A stretch of 64,000 nt of DNA from Alishewanella tabrizica (GTDB lineage Bacteria > Pseudomonadota > Gammaproteobacteria > Enterobacterales > Alteromonadaceae). The stretch spans positions 1-64,000 of the forward strand of contig NZ_BMYR01000005.1 in assembly GCF_014652375.1 (NCBI RefSeq), given 5' to 3'. The notes below the pieces were generated by a model. That model was not told the origin of the DNA and made no database searches. It saw nothing but the letters and a program-made list of their open reading frames with translations. How positions within the stretch are numbered: position 1 is the stretch's first letter; every line of letters begins with the position of its first letter. The position numbers and the translations under genes were made by a program. Shown in pieces: positions 45,499-54,808 of the stretch.

Positions 45499-46954
45499 TC
45501 TGATTAGGAAAACGTTGAGGACACGCCCTACGCATTTTTTTGCAACACCGCCTGTTATTCTGCATCACGGTGCGGTGGATGGGGTAACCGGTTCTTGTCA
45601 TGAGTATCAGCTTGCAGTCGATTACAGTATTTTAATTGATTGTGGTTTGTTTCAGGGTGATGAACAAGGTAATGGCTCTGCGTCTTTTCTGCCTATCCGT
45701 TTTCCCATTGAACAAATACAAGCGTTGATTGTTACCCATGTTCATATTGATCATGTTGGGCGCATTCCTTATTTGTTAGCTGCAGGTTTTACTGGGCCAA
45801 TTTATTGCACTGAGGCCTCTGCTCACTTATTACCGCTAGTGCTAGAAGATGCCCTTAAAGTTGGCGTAACGCGTGATGAAGCCCTTATTCAAGGGTTTAT
45901 CCGAACTGTAACAAAGCAAATTGTGCCATGTGCGTTTAAAACATGGTATCGCTTACCAGACTATCAAGGTAAGCCCGCGGGGCAGTTTAGATTGCAAAAA
46001 GCGGGACATATTTTAGGGTCTGCCTATGTTGAGATTAAGCATAAGCTCAACGGTAAATCTTTTATTACAGTTTTTTCTGGCGATTTAGGAGCACCGTATT
46101 CGCCTTTGTTAGTGGCACCAAAGCCGCCTTATGCTGCCGATGTGATTGTGCTTGAAAGTACCTATGGTGATAAATTGCATAGCCATCGACGAGAGCGCTT
46201 GGCGCGCTTAGAGCAAGTGTTGCTGCATGCACTCCAAGATAATGGCACGGTATTATTTCCAGCCTTTAGTATTGGTCGTACCCAAGAATTGTTGTACGAA
46301 ATTGAAAGCCTTATTTTTAAATTAAAAGGGCAGCATATTCACCAGCATTTACGTTGGGATGCGTTAACGGTAATTGTCGATTCACCGCTAGCAGCAAAAT
46401 TTAATGTTGCTTATAGTCAATTAAGTGCATGTTGGGATAATGAGGCTCGACATCGCTTAGCGGCAGGTCGGCATCCGCTTGATTTTACTCAATTGCATAC
46501 CATTGATAGCCATGCAGAGCATCTGGCTGCAGTAAACCTATTAGCGAGTACGGGTAAACCGGCTATCGTTATAGCGGCTAGCGGCATGTGTGAGGGCGGG
46601 AGAGTGGTCAATTATTTAAAAGCGTTGTTAGGGTATGCTATCCATCAAGTGGTTTTTGTAGGCTATCAAGCGCGAGGTACCCTTGGTGCGGCTATACAAC
46701 GTTTTGGCCCACAAAAAGGGTATGTCACCATTGATAATCAGCGTATTGATATTCATGCAGAAGTGATAACATTAAGTGGTTATTCAGCCCATGCTGATAA
46801 AAAAGGCTTAATTGCCTTCGCAAGTAAAGGTAAACGTGTGCCCTCTCAGGTGGTAATTGTGCATGGTGATGAGCCCGCTAAGTTGGCTTTACAGCTGGCG
46901 TTGGCACAGCAGGGTATTGAAGCAAAAATTGCCAATCACGTTAGTAAGTTATAG
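45476..46954 (+). CDS. metallo-beta-lactamase/beta-CASP protein, RNase-like
   Basis: About 492 residues with an MBL fold: VTHVHIDHVGRIPYL (HxHxDH zinc site, about 97-102), AGHILGSAYVEI, FSGDLG and LESTYGD. A beta-CASP domain follows (FPAFSIGRTQELLYEIE), then an RMMBL-type C-terminus (LSGYSAHADKKGL, VIVHGDEPAKLAL). The layout is that of CPSF73/YSH1-type ribonucleases. Its start overlaps the phosphoglycosyl transferase gene by 23 bases: GTG at 45476 with AGGA at 45465-45468 is the best start. A nuclease-like enzyme inside a polysaccharide operon is unexpected, though similar placement seems familiar in related bacteria. Substrate unknown. Confidence 0.88.
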   Translation: MATELKNSLIRKTLRTRPTHFFATPPVILHHGAVDGVTGSCHEYQLAVDYSILIDCGLFQGDEQGNGSASFLPIRFPIEQIQALIVTHVHIDHVGRIPYLLAAGFTGPIYCTEASAHLLPLVLEDALKVGVTRDEALIQGFIRTVTKQIVPCAFKTWYRLPDYQGKPAGQFRLQKAGHILGSAYVEIKHKLNGKSFITVFSGDLGAPYSPLLVAPKPPYAADVIVLESTYGDKLHSHRRERLARLEQVLLHALQDNGTVLFPAFSIGRTQELLYEIESLIFKLKGQHIHQHLRWDALTVIVDSPLAAKFNVAYSQLSACWDNEARHRLAAGRHPLDFTQLHTIDSHAEHLAAVNLLASTGKPAIVIAASGMCEGGRVVNYLKALLGYAIHQVVFVGYQARGTLGAAIQRFGPQKGYVTIDNQRIDIHAEVITLSGYSAHADKKGLIAFASKGKRVPSQVVIVHGDEPAKLALQLALAQQGIEAKIANHVSKL

Positions 46955-47000
46955 TTTGATGTAAGCCTTAACAGGCCAAGGTTAATAAACGAGGAATGTC

Positions 47001-48176
47001 ATGTCGGGTTTAAAAATTGCGGTAGCCGGTACGGGGTATGTTGGTTTATCAAATGCGATGTTATTAGCACAACATAATACGGTAGTGGCGGTTGATATCG
47101 TACCTGCGAAAGTTGCATTACTGAATGACAAACGCTCGCCAATCGAAGATAAAGAGATCAGCGATTTTTTAGCTAATAAGCCTTTACACTTTACTGCGAC
47201 GTTAAGTGCAGAAGAAGCCTATACCCATGCTGATTTTGTGATAATTTCTACACCAACAGATTATGATCCTGTTACCAATTATTTTAATACAAGCAGTGTA
47301 GAAGCGGTTATCAAAACAGTACTCAGTATCAACCCCAATGCTGTAATGGTGATTAAATCTACCGTTCCTGTTGGCTTTACGAAATCAGCTTGCGAAAAGT
47401 TTGGGATGCATAATCTTATTTTCTCGCCTGAGTTTCTTCGTGAGGGGCGTGCCTTATACGATAATTTGTACCCCTCGCGAATCATAGTCGGCGAGCAAAG
47501 TGAACGTGCAAAACAGTTTGCGGCGTTGTTGCAAGCGGGGGCGATTAAGCAAGATGTGCCGGTACTTTTTACGGATAGCACTGAAGCTGAAGCGATAAAA
47601 TTGTTTTCGAATACCTATTTGGCACTGCGAGTTGCTTACTTTAATGAATTGGACAGTTATGCTGAGAGCCATGGTCTTAATTCTCGTCAAATTATCGAAG
47701 GGGTTGGCTTAGATCCGCGTATTGGTAATCATTACAATAATCCCAGCTTTGGTTATGGCGGTTATTGCTTACCTAAAGATACAAAACAGCTGTTAGCGAA
47801 TTATAAAGATGTTCCGAATAATATTATTCAGGCTATTGTTGAAGCGAATCGCACTCGTAAAGACTATATTGCTGAAGCGATTATTAAACGCCAACCGAAG
47901 ATTGTAGGCGTTTATCGTTTGGTGATGAAATCGGGTTCAGATAACTTCCGTGCTTCGGCCATTCAGGGCATTATGAAGCGTATTAAAGCCAAAGGTGTCG
48001 AAGTAATCGTGTTCGAACCTGAACTTAAAGAGTCACTGTTTTTCAATAGCCGTGTGATTACCGATTTAAACGAATTTAAACAATTATCAGATGTGATTAT
48101 TGCTAATCGTCGCACCGATGCGTTAGCGGATGTAGAAGATAAAGTATATACCCGTGATTTGTTTGGTAGTGATTAA
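47001..48176 (+). CDS. ugd: UDP-glucose 6-dehydrogenase
   Basis: The 391-residue enzyme oxidises UDP-glucose to UDP-glucuronate with two NAD. It has the Rossmann [17 protein letters not shown] (9-25), [28 protein letters not shown] and the catalytic Cys in [15 protein letters not shown] (about 255). Its length is that of the short E. coli-type Ugd. A good AGGA site precedes the ATG. It lies 46 bases after the MBL gene and before wbpM, so it may close the RfaH-controlled operon. UDP-GlcA would supply a uronic acid for the polysaccharide. Confidence 0.94.
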   Translation: MSGLKIAVAGTGYVGLSNAMLLAQHNTVVAVDIVPAKVALLNDKRSPIEDKEISDFLANKPLHFTATLSAEEAYTHADFVIISTPTDYDPVTNYFNTSSVEAVIKTVLSINPNAVMVIKSTVPVGFTKSACEKFGMHNLIFSPEFLREGRALYDNLYPSRIIVGEQSERAKQFAALLQAGAIKQDVPVLFTDSTEAEAIKLFSNTYLALRVAYFNELDSYAESHGLNSRQIIEGVGLDPRIGNHYNNPSFGYGGYCLPKDTKQLLANYKDVPNNIIQAIVEANRTRKDYIAEAIIKRQPKIVGVYRLVMKSGSDNFRASAIQGIMKRIKAKGVEVIVFEPELKESLFFNSRVITDLNEFKQLSDVIIANRRTDALADVEDKVYTRDLFGSD

Positions 48177-48353
48177 CCGATTGGGTTAGTAAGCGTTTTT
48201 AGGCGGCCTGGTTGAGGTGAGTGTAATAAACTCGATAAGCTCCGCTGAGCTGTTAAGTTTGGGTTAATTTAAGCTGTATTATGTTGGGTTAATCAATGTT
48301 GTTTGTTGACTCTTTTGGTGAGAGTGGCTATTGTCGCGATTAATTTGATTCAG

Positions 48354-48362
48354 TGCTATACT
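48354..48362 (+). promoter_or_regulatory. probable extended -10 promoter for the wbpM-type gene
   Basis: TGCTATACT is an extended -10 element (TGn plus a hexamer with one mismatch) in the 241-base gap between ugd and the next start codon. It would give a leader of about 45-50 bases. No matching -35 is evident, which extended -10 promoters tolerate. Nothing else is recognised in the gap. Confidence 0.45.
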
Positions 48363-48417
48363 TGACTTGTTTAGATACATCTCATCGAGGTTTAATCGAT
48401 GGAAAATGGAGTGCATG

Positions 48418-50403
48418 ATGGTTGCATGGTTGCTTGAGTTACCTAGAGCTTATAAACGATTAATTTCAGTTTTGCTCGATATTATCTTCTTAGTTCTGTC
48501 TGTTGTAGTGGCGTTTGTCTTAACGCAAAACGGTGAGCGTTCATCTGTATCGGAGATAACAGCTGCGTTTTTGATTACCTTGCCTGTTACTCTGTATATT
48601 TTTGTTCGTTTGGGGTTATATCGCGCTGTTATTCGCTATATAGGCCAGCATGCGCTAGGTGCCGTTCTTATTGGTATTTGTTCCAGTGCCGCTTTGCTCA
48701 GTGGTTTGTTCGTATTGTTTGATGTGCATGAAAAAACCAATCTAATTATCGTCTATTCTCTTATTGCATTGGTAACGTCTGGCGGTTTGCGTTTATTAGC
48801 ACGTATGCTGCTGACCCAAGGCAACAACACCTCGAAAGTACCTGTGCTAATCTATGGCGCGGGTTCTTCAGGCCGGCAACTTGCTCAAGCTTTGATGAAC
48901 GGGGAGCAGTATCACCCCGTTATGTTTGTAGACGATGATTTAACTTTACAGCGCTCAACTATCTTGGGCATTACTGTTGGATCGCCTGATCAAATTGGTT
49001 CAATTATTAAAAGCAAACAAGTCGGTCGTGTGCTACTTGCTATGCCATCTGCTACCCGTGCGCGTCGTCGAGAAGTACTTGAAAAGCTTGAAGACTTGCC
49101 TATTCCGGTATTGTCAATTCCAGGTATGAGTGATTTAGTTAATGGCAGTATGCGAATCGATGAGTTGCAAGATGTAAAAATTGAGGATTTACTTGGCAGA
49201 GATCCCGTTGCCCCTCGTGCTGAACTAATGAACGCGAACATTGCGGGTAAAGCCGTTATGGTGACTGGTGCTGGGGGATCTATTGGTTCTGAACTTTGCC
49301 GGCAAATATTGCAATGCAAACCCAATGTTCTTGTGTTATTTGAGCTTAGTGAGTTTGCTTTGTACGCGATTGAACAAGAACTTTCTGCACACGTTCGCGA
49401 TTTCAATCTAGAGACACAAATTGTGCCTGTGATGGGCTCAGTGCAACGTTCTAACCGGTTAGAGTCCGTAATGCGCTCTTTCTCAATTAAAACGGTGTAT
49501 CATGCAGCGGCTTATAAACACGTACCTTTGGTTGAGTATAATGTAGCTGAAGGTGTACGTAATAATGTTTTTGGCACTTGGTATACCGCTGATGCTGCAA
49601 TAAAAGCGGGTGTTGAAACCTTCGTGTTAATTTCTACAGATAAAGCGGTTCGCCCAACCAATGTGATGGGGGCATCGAAACGTCTGGCCGAGCTGGTTTT
49701 GCAATCGTTAGCTGACAGGCAATCACGTACACGTTTTTGTATGGTGCGGTTTGGTAATGTTTTGGGCTCTTCTGGATCGGTTGTTCCCCTATTTCGTGAG
49801 CAAATTCGTAATGGCGGGCCTATTACGGTTACACACAAAGATATTATTCGCTATTTTATGACCATTCCTGAAGCGGCACAGCTAGTCATTCAAGCTGGTG
49901 CAATGGGCAAAGGTGGCGATGTGTTTGTTTTGGATATGGGTGAGCCAGTTAAAATTGCCGAACTTGCGAAACGCATGGTGCATTTAATGGGGTTAGAAAT
50001 TAAAGACGAACAACATCCTGATGGCGATATTGAAATTCTTTTTACCGGTCTTCGTCCTGGTGAGAAATTGTACGAGGAATTACTGGTAGGTGACAATGTT
50101 CGCGCTACAGGACATCCGCGAATAATGGCTGCTGATGAAGCCTATTTAGATTGGCCACAAATGCATCATTTACTGAATAGATTAGATGATTGCTGTGAGC
50201 GTTTTGCAGTAGAAGAAATTATCGAGCTCATTCGCTCAGCACCAACACAGTTTAATTACAGCTGCGCGACCAGTGATTTAGTAGTGAATGCGGCGTGTGC
50301 CGTTGAAACCAAAGCACAGATGACGGCACTTTCTAGTGTAGAAAATGCCCGCCATTTGACATCAGTATTGAAAAGTGTTGAAGGTAAACAGCAAATTGCT
50401 TAG
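48418..50403 (+). CDS. wbpM: WbpM-type membrane UDP-sugar 4,6-dehydratase
   Basis: The roughly 661-residue protein has four N-terminal membrane helices (about 15-130) and an inactive first Rossmann unit (IYGAGSSGRQLAQAL). A catalytic extended-SDR domain follows with VTGAGGSIGSELCRQIL, YHAAAYKHVPLVE, STDKAVRPTNVMGASK and VRFGNVLGSSGSVVPLF. The tyrosine of the usual YxxxK is Met (VMGASK), as in WbpM/FlaA1-class enzymes. It would convert UDP-GlcNAc to UDP-4-keto-6-deoxy-GlcNAc for the reductase at 44003. The ATG at 48418 has TGGAG six bases upstream; 48415 and 48406 are alternatives. It has its own promoter candidate. Confidence 0.93.
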   Translation: MVAWLLELPRAYKRLISVLLDIIFLVLSVVVAFVLTQNGERSSVSEITAAFLITLPVTLYIFVRLGLYRAVIRYIGQHALGAVLIGICSSAALLSGLFVLFDVHEKTNLIIVYSLIALVTSGGLRLLARMLLTQGNNTSKVPVLIYGAGSSGRQLAQALMNGEQYHPVMFVDDDLTLQRSTILGITVGSPDQIGSIIKSKQVGRVLLAMPSATRARRREVLEKLEDLPIPVLSIPGMSDLVNGSMRIDELQDVKIEDLLGRDPVAPRAELMNANIAGKAVMVTGAGGSIGSELCRQILQCKPNVLVLFELSEFALYAIEQELSAHVRDFNLETQIVPVMGSVQRSNRLESVMRSFSIKTVYHAAAYKHVPLVEYNVAEGVRNNVFGTWYTADAAIKAGVETFVLISTDKAVRPTNVMGASKRLAELVLQSLADRQSRTRFCMVRFGNVLGSSGSVVPLFREQIRNGGPITVTHKDIIRYFMTIPEAAQLVIQAGAMGKGGDVFVLDMGEPVKIAELAKRMVHLMGLEIKDEQHPDGDIEILFTGLRPGEKLYEELLVGDNVRATGHPRIMAADEAYLDWPQMHHLLNRLDDCCERFAVEEIIELIRSAPTQFNYSCATSDLVVNAACAVETKAQMTALSSVENARHLTSVLKSVEGKQQIA

Positions 50404-50525
50404 CGATATTTTGCTTGTTTTTTGTGCTGAATTTCTGATGCTAATATGAGCAAAGTAAATTGCTAACATAAGTTTAATGAGTTACTATAACACCCAAACG
50501 GGTTTAATTTAATGAGGGACGATGT

Positions 50526-50939
50526 ATGAAGAAACTTGCTATCGCTGCTTTAGCTTTAAGCATGACAATGGGTGTTAATGCTCAAGAAGATGCAACTACT
50601 ATGGGTTCTGCAGGAACTGGTGCAGCGAATTTAACTGCATTTGGTATTGCTGGTGCTGCTGCTATTGGTGTAACTGTTGCTGTTGCTGCGGCCATTATTT
50701 CTAATGCGCAAGCAGAAGGTGTATTACCTACTACGCCGCCAATAACGCCACCAGGTACAGTAACAACAACTACTCCACCGCAGTTTACTTTGGTGTGTAA
50801 GACGGGTGATGCTGCTCCTGTGGCCGGTGTATGTACTACAACTAGCTCAACCGTTACTGTAACAGGAACGGGCACAGCAACAAGCACTATCACTGTGCCA
50901 GTTGTTATTACTTACCCAGCTATCGTTACGCGCGTTTAA
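50526..50939 (+). CDS. small secreted Thr/Ala-rich protein, YjbE/GfcA-like
   Basis: The 137-residue protein has a signal peptide MKKLAIAALALSMTMGVNAQ, then an Ala/Gly-rich hydrophobic stretch (about 33-60) and a Pro/Thr tail (TTTSSTVTVTGTGTATST). This composition and its place before yjbFGH-like genes match YjbE/GfcA, the first and least understood protein of group 4 capsule and yjb operons. A single Cys pair (VCKTGDAAPVAGVC) might form a disulfide. A strong terminator after its stop suggests it is made in excess over the downstream genes. Confidence 0.75.
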   Translation: MKKLAIAALALSMTMGVNAQEDATTMGSAGTGAANLTAFGIAGAAAIGVTVAVAAAIISNAQAEGVLPTTPPITPPGTVTTTTPPQFTLVCKTGDAAPVAGVCTTTSSTVTVTGTGTATSTITVPVVITYPAIVTRV

Positions 50940-50953
50940 TGTGATTTTTTACG

Positions 50954-50983
50954 AAAACCGCCTTTAATAGGCGGTTTTTTTTT
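50954..50983 (+). terminator. intrinsic terminator after the YjbE-like gene
   Basis: Nine-base perfect arms AAAACCGCC (50954-50962) and GGCGGTTTT (50970-50978), a seven-base loop, and an uninterrupted T-run form a textbook intrinsic terminator. Being inside the operon, it probably attenuates expression of the next three genes. Confidence 0.9.
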
Positions 50984-51032
50984 GATTCGTTGGTTACACG
51001 ATCTGTGTTATGAACAAGGATCTGCTGCATTT

Positions 51033-51737
51033 ATGATTTTTTCTAAAAATCTTTTTCTATTGTGTTTAGTTGCTTTATTAACTGGCTGTGCAGGAACATA
51101 CAGAACCTATGCTGAAATGTTTGAGCTGGCTTTTACCCCTGCAACAGGTGCCGCACTACCTTTTTCTGAATTAACTGCCCCTAATCCCGATTATCTTTAT
51201 GTTAGATTGGGCGATCAGCCGCGTGCGGTGATGGGCCTCTTATTTATTGAACAAGCGCAGTTTAAATGGACATCTGCTAACAATATCGTCCTTGTTACTG
51301 AGCAGGGCCGAATTGTGCGTAGCCTTGGTTTACCGAACGATTTGCTACACACCAGTAACCGGACTGCCGATCCCATTAAAGCAAAGCGCTTTGATAATAG
51401 TGAGTGGACACGCCAGTTAGATTGGTCTGCCGGCGAATTTGGTTATACCGTTACCTCTACTTTTACTGAGCAAGCAAATGAAACGCTTACCTTTTTCGGT
51501 CAGCAAATCAATGCTAAAAAAGTCATTGAAACCTTACGTTATGATAATCCTACGGCCTATTTACGATTTGATGGCGCTTGGCAAAATATTTTTTGGTACG
51601 ACGAAACTTCAGGTAAGCTTTTACAAAGCCAACAGCAATTAGCCCCGGGCACGCCAGCCTATGAAATTATTTTTATAAGTGAAATAGCACGGCAATTACA
51701 GCAGTCTGGTGTGCAAATTGCGGGAGATGCAATATGA
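51033..51737 (+). CDS. YjbF/GfcB-family lipoprotein
   Basis: The start at 51033 gives a lipoprotein signal ending LLTGCAG (Cys about 17) and a mature protein of about 217 residues. DYLYVRLGDQPRAVMGLLF, WTRQLDWSAGEFGYTV and WYDETSGKLLQSQQQLAPG fit the YjbF/GfcB family. Family members are periplasmic outer-membrane lipoproteins needed for exopolysaccharide secretion in group 4 capsule systems. AAGGA lies 12 bases upstream, a little far; the longer frame from 50982 overlaps the terminator and is rejected. The stop overlaps the next start (ATGA). Confidence 0.85.
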   Translation: MIFSKNLFLLCLVALLTGCAGTYRTYAEMFELAFTPATGAALPFSELTAPNPDYLYVRLGDQPRAVMGLLFIEQAQFKWTSANNIVLVTEQGRIVRSLGLPNDLLHTSNRTADPIKAKRFDNSEWTRQLDWSAGEFGYTVTSTFTEQANETLTFFGQQINAKKVIETLRYDNPTAYLRFDGAWQNIFWYDETSGKLLQSQQQLAPGTPAYEIIFISEIARQLQQSGVQIAGDAI

Positions 51738-52507
51738 AACGAACAGTATTAGGGCTAAAGGGCATTCTGTTATCTCTGTTATTAGGTTCAAGTTCAGCTT
51801 GGTCAGCGGTACAGTTGACAATAAACAAGCAAGATTTTTCTTATGAGCAAGCGCCTCGTTTGGCTGAGGTTTTGGCGCCAGTAGCGCTAACGTCAGAGTG
51901 GTATTGGCCAGCAAGTAGAGTGTTTAGAGTCAACACGCAAGCTCCAACAACTGGATCCGATACTGATACCACGCCAGTTAAAACAGCTGAGCAAGTGCAG
52001 GTAATTACGTTTTTGCAACAGCTGGCGTTGGAGACGAATGCTAAAGAGCGTGCAATTTTTGTCGATTTCGCAAAATATGTTGCCAGTTGGCGAATAGCAC
52101 AGCGTATTGCAATACCAGTTGATTATGATCTGGCTCGTGCTAATCCCCAATTTAATCCCCGGCTTGAGCCTGGTCACTACATCCTAAATATTGAAGCACG
52201 ACCCGATTATGTTTTATTGATGGGGGCAGTAACGGCAACAACAATACTGCGTCATCAAGCTGTTTTGTCTATTCAAGATTATCCGTTAGCGTCACATTTA
52301 CTTGATAATGCAGATCGTTCAAAAGTTTATATTATTCAACCTGATGGCAAAATTGTTGAGGCAGGAAAGCAAAACTGGAACGCCGGTCACGTAGAGGTGA
52401 TGCCAGGGTCTGTCATATTTGTGCCTTTTGCAACAGGGGTGTTCTCTTCTAAGTTAGCAGAGCTAAATAGGCTGTTGTTAGCGCTAGTGGTAAATAGGGT
52501 TTATTGA
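51734..52507 (+). CDS. YjbG/GfcC-family capsule biosynthesis protein
   Basis: The 257-residue protein has a signal peptide (cleavage near SSAWSAVQ) and two beta-grasp/SLBB-like regions. The later part contains NPRLEPGHYILNIEARPDYVLLMGAVT and VEVMPGSVIFVPFATG, matching GfcC, a periplasmic protein with beta-grasp domains. It lies between the lipoprotein and the YjbH-type barrel and overlaps both neighbours by a few bases, so the three are translationally coupled. Likely periplasmic partner of polysaccharide export. Confidence 0.87.
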   Translation: MKRTVLGLKGILLSLLLGSSSAWSAVQLTINKQDFSYEQAPRLAEVLAPVALTSEWYWPASRVFRVNTQAPTTGSDTDTTPVKTAEQVQVITFLQQLALETNAKERAIFVDFAKYVASWRIAQRIAIPVDYDLARANPQFNPRLEPGHYILNIEARPDYVLLMGAVTATTILRHQAVLSIQDYPLASHLLDNADRSKVYIIQPDGKIVEAGKQNWNAGHVEVMPGSVIFVPFATGVFSSKLAELNRLLLALVVNRVY

Positions 52508-54609
52508 TGTTAAAGAAAATGCCTTTTTTTAAGCTTTCAACGTTAGCGTTGCTCTGTATGCCAGCGGCTGCACAAGAGGCAACAACGTGGCAGTTGCCTA
52601 GGTCAGGCGCTTCTCAAGCTATTCATGGTGGGGTGGGTTTATTACAAACCCCTACAGCGCGTATGGCCGATTATGGTGATATCTCGTTTAATTATACTGA
52701 CAATGAAGAGTATCGTTTTTGGACGGTCAGCATTCAATTATTTCCTTGGCTAGAGACAACTGCGCGTTATACCGATGTTAGAACTCAACTATACAGTGAC
52801 TCTCCGGGATTTAGTGGTGATCAAACGCTAAAAGATAAAGGCTTAGATGTAAAACTTCGTCTTTGGCAAGAGAGCCAATATTTACCTGAAGTGGCCGTAG
52901 GCTTGCGTGATTTTGGTGGTACGGGTTTATTTGAAAGTGAGTTTGTTACCTTTAGTAAGCGTTTAGGCGATTTTGATTTTCACCTTGGCATGGGGTGGGG
53001 TTACTTGGGTACCGCCGGTAATACGCAAAATCCGTTTTGTGAGATCGGCGACAGTTTCTGTAATCGTCCGGGTGGCTTTAGCCAAGGCGGCGGTAAAATT
53101 GAATATAAAAAGTTTTTTAAAGGACCTGCGTCGTTGTTTGGTGGGATAGCCTATCAAACACCTTGGCAACCTCTTAGTCTAAAACTAGAGTATGAAGGGA
53201 ATAATTATTCACGAGATAAGGCCGGTGATTTACCGCAAGATAGTCGCTGGAATATTGGTGCGGTGTACCAGCTTAATAATCTTACCTTCGATTTAAATTA
53301 TCAACGCGGTAATACTTTGGGTTTTGGTATGCATTATAAGTTTAATATGCATACTATTGTGCAGCCGCAGATTAAACCGGCACAGATCCCCGTTTCTGCG
53401 GAGAGGCAACCACAAAATAGCGGTATGGATTTTAATAATGTGGTGCGTGATTTGTACTTCAACGCTGGTTTTGTCCCCAGTGCTATTCGTTTGATGGATG
53501 ATCAATTTATCGTGCATGGGCGCGCCATCAGTTACCGTGATGACGAAGAAGCCACCGAGCGCACAGCCAGATCAATAATTGCACACTTACCGGCTAATAT
53601 TAAAACTGTGCGTGTCGTGGAGTACCGCGGTACTTTACCGATGGTTGAGAAAGTGATTAACGTAGACGATTTTGTTGCTGCGGCAAATCATGAAGTATTA
53701 CAGCCTGATATACGTTCAACCTATGTTCGGCAGCAGCCAGATCCAGAGGCGATGACGCTGATGGATATACCGGATGCAAAAGGGTTTTATACTGGTGCAG
53801 AAACGTTTTGGGTACAGTCGTTTGGAAATCCTGAAACCTTCTTTATGTATCAGGGCGGGTTATATTTAGGTGCAGGCTATCGCTTTAATAATAACTTCAG
53901 CATTAACTCAACGGCGAAATTGACCTTATTAGAAAACTTTGATGAGTTTAACTTTAAAGTGGATGCGTTAGATTCGACGTTACCCCGTGTGCGTACGTTT
54001 GTGCGTGAATATGTAACTCGCAGTAAGCTTGGTGTTGAAAACTTATATGGCAGTTGGCAAGACGAAATTGCACCATCGTTTTTTGCACAGGCGTATGGTG
54101 GGTATTTAGAAACCATGTTTGGTGGTATTGGTACTGAAGTGTTATACCGCCCAGTGGATAGCAATTTTGCCGTTGGTTTTGACCTAAACTATGTGAAACA
54201 ACGTTCATTTGAGGATGATTTTAGCTTCTTCGATTACAATGTGCTGACGGGCCATGTGAACGTATATTGGCAGCCTGAGTTTTTGCCAGATACACGCCTA
54301 ACCTTTAATATCGGCCGCTTTTTGGCCAAGGATATTGGCGTGAATTTTGATTTTGCTAAGCGTTTTGATAGTGGCATGATTGTAGGTGCCTATGCAGCCA
54401 TTACCGATGCATCGGCAGCGGATTATGGCGAGGGTAGCTTTACTAAAGGCTTCTATATCTCGATTCCGTTCGATTTATTCTCGTTGAAGCCGGCGAAAGG
54501 TCGTGGTCGATTACCATGGGTACCAATTGGTCGTGATGGAGGTCAACCGCTGAATCGCCCAATCAAGTTGATTGATGCAACCGAGAGCCGTTCTCCGTTC
54601 TATGACTAA
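52507..54609 (+). CDS. YjbH/GfcD-family outer-membrane protein
   Basis: The roughly 700-residue protein has a signal peptide (cleavage near MPAAAQE), then GGVGLLQTPTARMADYGDISF and many alternating beta strands (WTVSIQLFPWLETTARYTDV, LGFGMHYKFNMHTIV), with a second barrel-like half ending in FYISIPFDLFSL. This is the YjbH/GfcD architecture, thought to form two linked barrels for polysaccharide passage. The ATG at 52507 overlaps the previous stop by one base. The operon repertoire yjbE-F-G-H is complete here. A hairpin follows its stop. Confidence 0.9.
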   Translation: MLKKMPFFKLSTLALLCMPAAAQEATTWQLPRSGASQAIHGGVGLLQTPTARMADYGDISFNYTDNEEYRFWTVSIQLFPWLETTARYTDVRTQLYSDSPGFSGDQTLKDKGLDVKLRLWQESQYLPEVAVGLRDFGGTGLFESEFVTFSKRLGDFDFHLGMGWGYLGTAGNTQNPFCEIGDSFCNRPGGFSQGGGKIEYKKFFKGPASLFGGIAYQTPWQPLSLKLEYEGNNYSRDKAGDLPQDSRWNIGAVYQLNNLTFDLNYQRGNTLGFGMHYKFNMHTIVQPQIKPAQIPVSAERQPQNSGMDFNNVVRDLYFNAGFVPSAIRLMDDQFIVHGRAISYRDDEEATERTARSIIAHLPANIKTVRVVEYRGTLPMVEKVINVDDFVAAANHEVLQPDIRSTYVRQQPDPEAMTLMDIPDAKGFYTGAETFWVQSFGNPETFFMYQGGLYLGAGYRFNNNFSINSTAKLTLLENFDEFNFKVDALDSTLPRVRTFVREYVTRSKLGVENLYGSWQDEIAPSFFAQAYGGYLETMFGGIGTEVLYRPVDSNFAVGFDLNYVKQRSFEDDFSFFDYNVLTGHVNVYWQPEFLPDTRLTFNIGRFLAKDIGVNFDFAKRFDSGMIVGAYAAITDASAADYGEGSFTKGFYISIPFDLFSLKPAKGRGRLPWVPIGRDGGQPLNRPIKLIDATESRSPFYD

Positions 54610-54642
54610 GGGCTAGCTGATTATTCAGCGAGGCACTAATCC

Positions 54643-54688
54643 TAAGCGCTACACATTGCGTATTGCTTTACACAATGTGCAGCGCTTA
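54643..54688. terminator. long hairpin after the YjbH-like gene
   Basis: Arms 54643-54658 and 54673-54688 (TAAGCGCT.CACATTG) pair at 15 of 16 positions around a 14-base loop. No U-run follows, so termination may be Rho-dependent, or the hairpin may protect the 3' end of the yjbFGH transcript. It lies 34 bases beyond the stop. Confidence 0.55.
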
Positions 54689-54808
54689 CGTTATGCATAA
54701 AACAGTGTATTTAGATGTTTTACCGCATAAGTTTGGTACGAACGATAGGTTAGCTACACAACTCTGGTTTGTGTGTTTACAAAAGCTTTATGTAGTAGGG
54801 TGGTTTAA

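Noticed and set aside
50582-50893. Antisense ORF across the YjbE-like gene
   Set aside because: It mirrors the low-complexity Thr/Val coding sequence and has no independent support.
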